Shown piece after piece: positions 59,501 through 64,000 of a DNA stretch of 64,000 nt. The stretch lies in NCBI GenBank assembly GCA_963971285.1, contig OZ020259.1, forward strand, positions 8,928,001-8,992,000, in the 5' to 3' direction. Below the pieces are notes generated by a model, which was not told the origin of the DNA, did not search any database, and saw only the letters and a program-made list of their open reading frames with translations. Every line of letters begins with the position of its first letter. The first letter of the stretch is position 1. The position numbers were made by a program, and so were the translations under genes. The DNA is from Astropecten irregularis (taxonomy: Eukaryota > Echinodermata > Asteroidea > Paxillosida > Astropectinidae).

Positions 59501-62500
59501 TTTATATTAATATACGTCCCACTCTACTTGAATCCTCTGAAACATCATCACAGGGTGGGCTGCACAAAAACATGGCTGCCTCCTGTGGGAGATGCAAGCA
59601 GACAACAACGGTCTCAAAAACATTGAATACCTGCATTATTATTTATTCACAAGAGACATTAAACAACAATAGTGTCAGGACTCAGGACATGCTCTGAACA
59701 CTAACAGTAAGCTAAAATTACATGATTTGTTTTCCTTTTAATAATAGTCAATCATCACTTCATCACTGCCAAGCTTAATTAGCTTACCCAACCACAGTAT
59801 GGTCACCTCCTGCTTGGGCTCCTTCAGGGTATGTCCTCCTTTGATGTGGAACTTCTGTTTGAAAAGTAGATATTGTGAAATAGGAAGCTGAGTACAATGT
59901 ATTATATACTCTTATTTCTTGCAATGTTCAGTACCAATGTTTTGCACGGTACTTCATAGACTCCTTGCCAAGTATATGTACTATACAAACTCATTGCAGA
60001 TAGTGTACAACGCCCTGCTTCACATGTTCTATAGTCAGCAGTCAGCTCAAAACCAGCAAAGGGACAATAATAAACAAGCAAATAAATCTAAATTTTTGAC
60101 CCTTAAAGGAAATATCAGGGTTATATATTTTAGGCAGAAAAACTTGAACAACATGTTTCTACTATCACCATCTTTATACCCTGTAAGTTATAGGTAAATC
60201 TGTCAACATTTCTGTTTCGGTATGCTTCCCAAGTATGATAGTACCTTTAAAACCTGCTTCCATTTTGTGTACATGTAGGATGCACTCTCACTCCTTCAAT
60301 ATAAACCATTCTTAGCCTCACATATAAGTAGACATCTAAAATACATTCCTCTTTCAGTATGTAGTTTGAGAGTGGTGTCAGACAAATAGCAGGTTATGGA
60401 CCCTGGGCCTGTTTGTTTTGGCACACGATCAGTGATCTTGCAGGTCCACGTCCCATGCAGGATATGCTAAAATGGGATTGGGAGCAGCAGGAACAATGAT
60501 TGAGTGCGAGAAACAAACAGGCCCTATGACAGATTGTGGAATACTTTACCCAAATCCCAGTTTTCAGAGGAGTGTAGTGGAACATCATGATGATAAGATG
60601 GTACTGATGTGTCTCCTTTCAAGTAGTTAGCATCAGGATTCTTCTGTGCTTCAGCATGTGCTATGTCTGGTTCAATGGTGTTCCTATCAGGGCAAGTGGC
60701 AACATGGTGGCGCAGTTCAGAAATGGGTATAATATGTCTTGCATTGAAAGGGCAGCAATCTACCGGAGCTCCCCTGTGATTCTACAAACAAAGCAAATGT
60801 AACAAAAAGCATGAGATATATGTGGCAGTTTCTATTTATACCAAGAAGCAACCATGAATACACAAAGGCAAGCAGAAATACCAAGTAACACAAATACCAT
60901 GATTTCATCATGTGCAGCAGCGACCATTGTAGGAGTGGTCACTTTGACAGGCTTTGGGGATGTAAGTTGCACCTGACAAATTATGGCTACAAGTACGTAT
61001 ATTGGACTGCGGCAAAAAGAGCTAAAATTCTTTGAAATAATTTTATAAAAACAAACAGAAAAAATCATGAATTTAGCTAAATTATCATTTTGGGGGTTAT
61101 GTTGTTGAGATTCTGTATTTTGCTTAACAAAACTTAGGATTTCCAGAAAATCCAAATGTTCTTGTGAGATAAAACGCTTTATAAATTAAACTGTTCCAAA
61201 GTCATAGAGGTGTTGATGAAAAAAACTGTTACAGTATCAAACAATTATTAGATCTTAATATGATGGATGTTCCACAAAAACATGGATGAATCACAAAAAT
61301 ATAAAAACATGGCAGCCAAAGTTGGAAGTCAACAATTTACAAAATGCAAGGTGTGAAGTATAATGAATGATCATGATCAAAAGTCACTTCAACATCAGCA
61401 AGTTATCTAGTTGCGATGATCGTAACCCTAGGTCTGACATGGGGACAGGGACCTTAGGACCATGTCAGACCTAGGGTTACGATCAGGTCCCTGTCCCCAT
61501 GTCAGACCTAGGGTTACGATCATCGCAACTACAAGTTATCATGCACTGGCAAACATTTTCTTGTACTTAAACAAAAAATTGTATCTCTTTTTTAGTACCA
61601 GTGTCAAAAGTCAAAACAAGACGAAAATGAGTCCACCTTTTTGGTGTGCTAAGGCCCGGTTCAGACATCGTTCTTATGCCTTGTTGAATACAGTTCAATT
61701 CGGCGCGACAGAAGCACGGTGTAAGCACGGCAGTGGTTTCAGACGTCGAACTTAATACAAACGTGTTGCCGAACTTAATGCATCCAAAATGGCGGGCCAG
61801 GAAAACAAACAGCGCTTCTTTGTATTTTCAATAACGCACAAACAAGAAGAATGCTGCTTCAACAGGCACTAGTAACATTAAATAATACATGTAGTTGAAT
61901 AATGTAATGTACTCAGTGGCTTCATTTTCTGATAGCTCAGTGTGCAAATCTTGGGGATGTACATGTAGAGCAGTAAATACACCCAATGTTTTTCATGCCC
62001 CAGAATCTTTTATTTTAAAGCAAATTTGGTGAGCCCTACGTGGGAACTGGGAAGACTTATAGAAAGAATGGATGGAACTTGGTCACCATGAATTTGGACT
62101 TTTAAATTTGAGATGTCAAGTTGGATGAAATCAGCCCCTAAATTCGTTCTTATTTTGCAATGTAGTGGAGGAGTGCTGTCTTTTAGTCTCTCTCAGGTAA
62201 ATTTGGCCGTTTTACGGGTATTTTTCTTTGCGTTGACTTTTCAGCCACGTTAACCTATAAAAAATTGAGAAGAAAATGAAAATTGAAGAATTCAGCTTTA
62301 TTTTGCTGTATCGCATCGGTTGATTGCATCAGAACCTTGAGAGTATTTTTTTTTCAAAGTTGCAACTTTGTGTGGTAGCCTATAGGAAAAGATTTACTTG
62401 TCTGCACGCCATTTTGTTTGAGAAACAAAGCTTGTTTGTTTGTTTGCTTTTTATCAATTCTTTTCTCACACACATCACGAGCATGCGCATTCCTACATAT

Positions 62501-63723
62501 GACCAGTATTCAGGACCAACTGCGAATTGACATTTTATTCGACACGGCATAAGCACGACGTCTGAAACCGCGTCATGCTACTGCCGTGCTAAATGACATA
62601 AGCACGGCAGACCCTGTCGAGCTTAAAGCTTCACCCTGTCGAGCTTAAAGCTTCTGCCGTGCCGAATTCAACTTGCCGAGCCAAATTGGTTTCAGACGTC
62701 GTGCTTATGCTGTGCCGAATACAAAAATCCAAGTTCATTTGTATTCAACAGGGCACAAGCACGACTCTGAACCGGGCCTAAGTTGTTTATGCCCTGGCCT
62801 TGGGTCATTGGAGCAGGAGCAGTGGCCAAACTGACCACTTGTGACTATGTGGTCAATTATCTGTTGACAGATACATGTATAAGGCAGTGCCGGGTCTGAG
62901 CACCGATAAGATAAAGGTTCCAGGGACGATGCTAGGTCTTCATCAATCAAGTTCACCACACAACGACGCTGAATTCCTGAGTGTAGTCATGGAGGAAACT
63001 CTGAGACTTTCTGACCCAATTGGTTTTATGTCCTATGCACTGGGTAAAAGTTTATTACCGCATGGTCACACTGCAGGTCGCTGTGGCTTGGAATTTAAAA
63101 CTTGCCAGGAAGAGCTTTGATTCGGTTTTTCTGAGTGACCAACATTTTGCACCGTTATAAAAAGGCAAGATAATAGGCCTAAGTATACGTGTACACTTAA
63201 TAATGAACAGCATAGGAATATTTTCTTTTACTTTTGATTTCAACAAAATTTGAGGTACTACCCAGGGAAGGGGTTTGACTTCCCACTGCTGATGTAAGTC
63301 ACATTTGGTAACCGGGTGACCACTGACATGACTTACATGGAGCCCTTGTATGCAGGCGTGGTAGCTAGATACACATTTTGTTATGGTCTTGACAGGGCGA
63401 TCTAAGACATCCGAGACTGAGACCAAGACCGAGACCAGGTCTGGAGACCTACAACATTGCCAGTGTGAACAAACAAATTTTACTATACTAGACGATTCCA
63501 TAATTTACTTTGAAAAAAAGAAAGAAAAGAAAGGTGGACTGTAAATGCCGCATGGTGGTCAAATGAATTTTGCATAGAATAAATGGTTTACCTTTCTGCA
63601 CTTTTTCATGTGGTAGGGCCATCTCTTGGCTGAGATCCTGTGCACTTTGTCATAAGGACAGACAAATAATTCCTCTGGGTCACAGTTTGACATATCAGGC
63701 AAGCAGAACTCATTGGCATGCAT
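47503..63723 (-). CDS. GTSF1: GTSF1/Asterix-like double CHHC zinc-finger protein with RG-rich tail (9 exons)
   Basis: GTSF1 proteins bind RNA through two CHHC zinc fingers and are partners of PIWI proteins in transposon silencing and piRNA-guided cleavage. Exons: 63723-63592, 60781-60550, 59854-59788, 58741-58667, 57171-57056, 56154-56050, 48501-48392, 47920-47749, 47552-47503. All are GT-AG, all joins are in phase, total 1059 nt, 352 residues. Finger 1 is C22-x5-H28-x9-H38-x3-C42 and finger 2 is C54-x5-H60-x9-H70-x3-C74, the family spacing. Further support is KCRKNH between the fingers, CPFNARH, an ENWD tryptophan motif (117-120) in an acidic tail, and MRRPKQLP (185-192), close to the C-terminal MRxPKxLP of vertebrate GTSF1. 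The start has an in-frame TGA upstream. Unusual: GTSF1 is normally about 120-170 residues. The additional C-terminal half is Gln/Asn/Pro-rich and has RG clusters (GFGRG 223-227, [12 protein letters not shown] 315-326). The introns carry several transposons. Exons 6-9 are less certain than 1-5. Confidence 0.88.
47749..47920 (-). CDS. GTSF1: GTSF1-like exon 8 (GRGRG cluster)
   Basis: Residues 280-336 plus one base. Asn/Gln/Pro-rich, then [20 protein letters not shown]. Acceptor CTCCTGCAG|GCT, donor GCTGCAG|GTAAGT. Confidence 0.78.
48392..48501 (-). CDS. GTSF1: GTSF1-like exon 7
   Basis: Residues 243-279 ([20 protein letters not shown] and on), low complexity. The acceptor must be TATATAG|CT; the next CAG downstream would put a stop in frame. 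Preceded by a 7.5 kb intron. Confidence 0.7.
49222..49475. mobile_element. Hairpin repeat, copy B (GTSF1-like downstream intron)
   Basis: Same family as 45642-45880. Here the inner arms are longer: CTCAACGTTTTGTCTAGCCT mirrors AGGCTAGACGAAATGTTGAG around a TCTTGAGTCTCCT loop. Confidence 0.65.
49672..49856. repeat. Interspersed repeat, one orientation
   Basis: CAGACAAACATTGCAACC, ACGTCATTAGTGTGGAGCGC and AATAGCACTC recur, rearranged and inverted, at 53915-54112 in the same intron. Confidence 0.5.
50740..51350 (-). mobile_element. Possible LINE 3' end relic
   Basis: A TTTATTTATTTATTTATATTCG start on the plus strand would be the A-rich 3' tail of a minus-strand retroelement. Minus-strand frames hold a Cys/His-rich stretch, but no reverse-transcriptase motif was found. 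Weak. Confidence 0.2.
52480..53600. mobile_element. Non-autonomous element with repeated CCGGGTTA words
   Basis: Approximate inverted ends CCGGTTTCACACAATG and ACAGAGGTGTGTGAAAACAG. Inside, CCGGGTTAAC / TTAACCCGGG / CCCGGGTA words occur about ten times in both orientations near each end. No ORF. Confidence 0.5.
53915..54112. repeat. Interspersed repeat, opposite orientation
   Basis: GCGTTCCGCACTAATGACGT and TGTCAGACAAACATT match 49672-49856 in inverted order. With the other copy it could pair in the intron of the GTSF1-like pre-mRNA. Confidence 0.5.
54393..55808. mobile_element. 1.4 kb element bounded by GGAATCGGAATCGATTCCG
   Basis: The same 19 bp word, itself containing the palindrome GGAATCGATTCC, marks both ends, with extra GGAATCATGATTCC copies at the right. 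The interior is CpG-richer than its surroundings; its short frames have no domain. Confidence 0.5.
56050..56154 (-). CDS. GTSF1: GTSF1-like exon 6 (first RG motif)
   Basis: Residues 208-242 plus one base. Contains [13 protein letters not shown]. Acceptor TTTTTCAG|GG, donor ACAA|GTGAGT. In phase on both sides. Confidence 0.75.
57056..57171 (-). CDS. GTSF1: GTSF1-like exon 5 (MRRPKQLP motif)
   Basis: Residues 169-207 plus one base. An acidic SEEEE start, then [13 protein letters not shown], the conserved C-terminal block of GTSF1 proteins, then a His-rich end. Donor CACAATG|GTAATA. Confidence 0.85.
57201..57565. mobile_element. TTAA-type MITE, copy 5 (29 bp from a GTSF1-like exon)
   Basis: TTAAATGTAATATCATACTT ... 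AAGTATAATACTACCTTTAA with a central palindrome. Its left end lies 29 bp upstream (in transcript sense) of exon 5 at 57171. Confidence 0.8.
58430..58625. repeat. CACTATAACAAAC-type repeat
   Basis: CCACTATAACAAACACCGCT, CTATACCAAACACT, CACTATAACAAACGACCACT and similar words, as in pogo-type MITE ends, just upstream of GTSF1-like exon 4. Confidence 0.4.
58667..58741 (-). CDS. GTSF1: GTSF1-like exon 4
   Basis: Residues 144-168 plus two bases ([20 protein letters not shown]), a short predicted helix. Only the GG|G join to exon 3 avoids an immediate stop. Confidence 0.8.
59788..59854 (-). CDS. GTSF1: GTSF1-like exon 3
   Basis: Residues 122-143 plus two bases ([16 protein letters not shown]). Acceptor TTTCAAACAG|AAG, donor TTGG|GTAAGC. 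The phase fits both neighbours. Confidence 0.8.
60103..60250. mobile_element. TTAA-type MITE, internally deleted copy 6
   Basis: The left end is reduced to TTAAAGGAAATATCAGGG and the right third is intact up to TATGATAGTACCTTTAA. 148 bp in place of about 365. Confidence 0.7.
60550..60781 (-). CDS. GTSF1: GTSF1-like exon 2 (CHHC finger 2 and Trp motif)
   Basis: Residues 45-121 plus one base. [20 protein letters not shown] and TCPDR form finger 2. SSENWDL near the end holds the only Trp of the tail. Acceptor TTTGTAG|AAT, donor TTTGG|GTAAAG. Confidence 0.93.
61408..61531. mobile_element. 124 bp minimal fold-back derivative, perfect 9 bp duplication
   Basis: TAGTTGCGATGATCGTAACC ... GGTTACGATCATCGCAACTA, the same ends as 22213-24775, flanked by identical CAAGTTATC (61399-61407 and 61532-61540). 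Nothing remains but the ends and a short repeated ACATGGGGACAGGGACCT hairpin. Lies in GTSF1-like intron 1. Confidence 0.85.
61653..62778. mobile_element. Harbinger-like non-autonomous element (TAA duplication)
   Basis: Inverted ends GGCCCGGTTCAGAC ... GTCTGAACCGGGCC (right end reads GACTCTGAACCGGGCC), flanked by TAA on both sides. Subterminal copies of GTTTCAGACGTCG and GCACGGCAG near both ends. 1126 bp, no transposase. GTSF1-like intron 1. Confidence 0.7.
63592..63723 (-). CDS. GTSF1: GTSF1-like exon 1 (start, CHHC finger 1)
   Basis: Residues 1-44. [11 protein letters not shown] and [10 protein letters not shown] form the first CHHC finger. Donor AGAAAG|GTAAAC. An AATAG acceptor at about 63756 suggests a separate 5' UTR exon beyond the window. 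Confidence 0.93.
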
Positions 63724-64000
63724 GGCTGATGGCAGGTATCTTCACTTCACAAAACCTATTGGATAAAATACAGGGTATTATTTGAATTGGACCAATAAGC
63801 AAACATGTCAATAAATCACACAACCACCAAACTAATGGTACGGTATTATTCATACAGTATTACAAATTTCAACAATAATATAACATGCTTGGAGTAAGGA
63901 AAGCCTGATATTTTTTTCTCAAAGGCTAAATGACATGAAGACAAAAAAAAGTTCTACGAGTGAAGTTTGAGGGATGACATCTTTTTTTGTTACTGATCTA
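63724..64000. other. 5' flank of the GTSF1-like gene
   Basis: Holds about 32 nt of probable 5' UTR (63724-63755) after the acceptor TTATCCAATAG, then AT-rich sequence. The promoter or first exon is likely beyond the window edge. Confidence 0.45.

Noticed and set aside
63055..63501. 148-codon minus-strand frame in GTSF1-like intron 1
   Set aside because: No recognisable domain, in an intron with repeat-like GAGACCAAGACCGAGACC sequence. It does not join the GTSF1-like exons in phase and looks like chance.

Overview
The window is animal nuclear DNA: intron-rich, AT-rich and dense in short transposon relics, with TACATGTA and TAGGCCTA words. The proteins look like those of an invertebrate deuterostome (an echinoderm-like genome is my guess). 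I cannot name the species. Three protein-coding genes can be supported, all on the minus strand. No functional tRNA or rRNA gene and no prokaryotic feature is visible.

Region 1 (2600-19075) is a complete RAD21/SCC1 cohesin kleisin gene. It has ten coding exons, every junction is in phase, and the product is 613 residues. Its introns hold several non-autonomous transposons. The largest is a 3.8 kb element with Harbinger-type ends and a TTA duplication that carries about 35 copies of an 86 bp minisatellite. A hAT-type element with a perfect 8 bp duplication lies next to it.

Region 2 (19100-37450) has no convincing coding gene. It holds two large fold-back elements standing 53 bp apart (22213-24775 and 24829-27638). 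Both end in TAG...CTA and are flanked by 9 bp duplications. One is built from two opposed arrays of nine 16 bp units. Further on are SINEs with tRNA-like heads, hairpin MITEs nested in other repeats, and an inverted pair of histone-mRNA-type stem-loops. A CpG/CRE-rich tract (20990-21940) and a TCTCGCGAGA motif next to a strong donor (27974-28154) are candidate promoters or first exons.

Region 3 (37450-38670) is an apparently intronless ORF of 406 residues that I do not recognise.

Region 4 (47503-63723) is a nine-exon gene for a GTSF1/Asterix-like double CHHC zinc-finger protein, a PIWI-piRNA pathway factor. Its product is 352 residues, about twice the usual GTSF1 length. The extra C-terminal part contains RG/GRGRG clusters like those that Tudor proteins read in PIWI proteins.

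The best leads are the GTSF1-like protein with its own RG tail, the fold-back family with 9 bp duplications (including a 124 bp minimal derivative inside the GTSF1-like gene), the minisatellite amplified inside a Harbinger-like element, and the orphan histone stem-loop pair.
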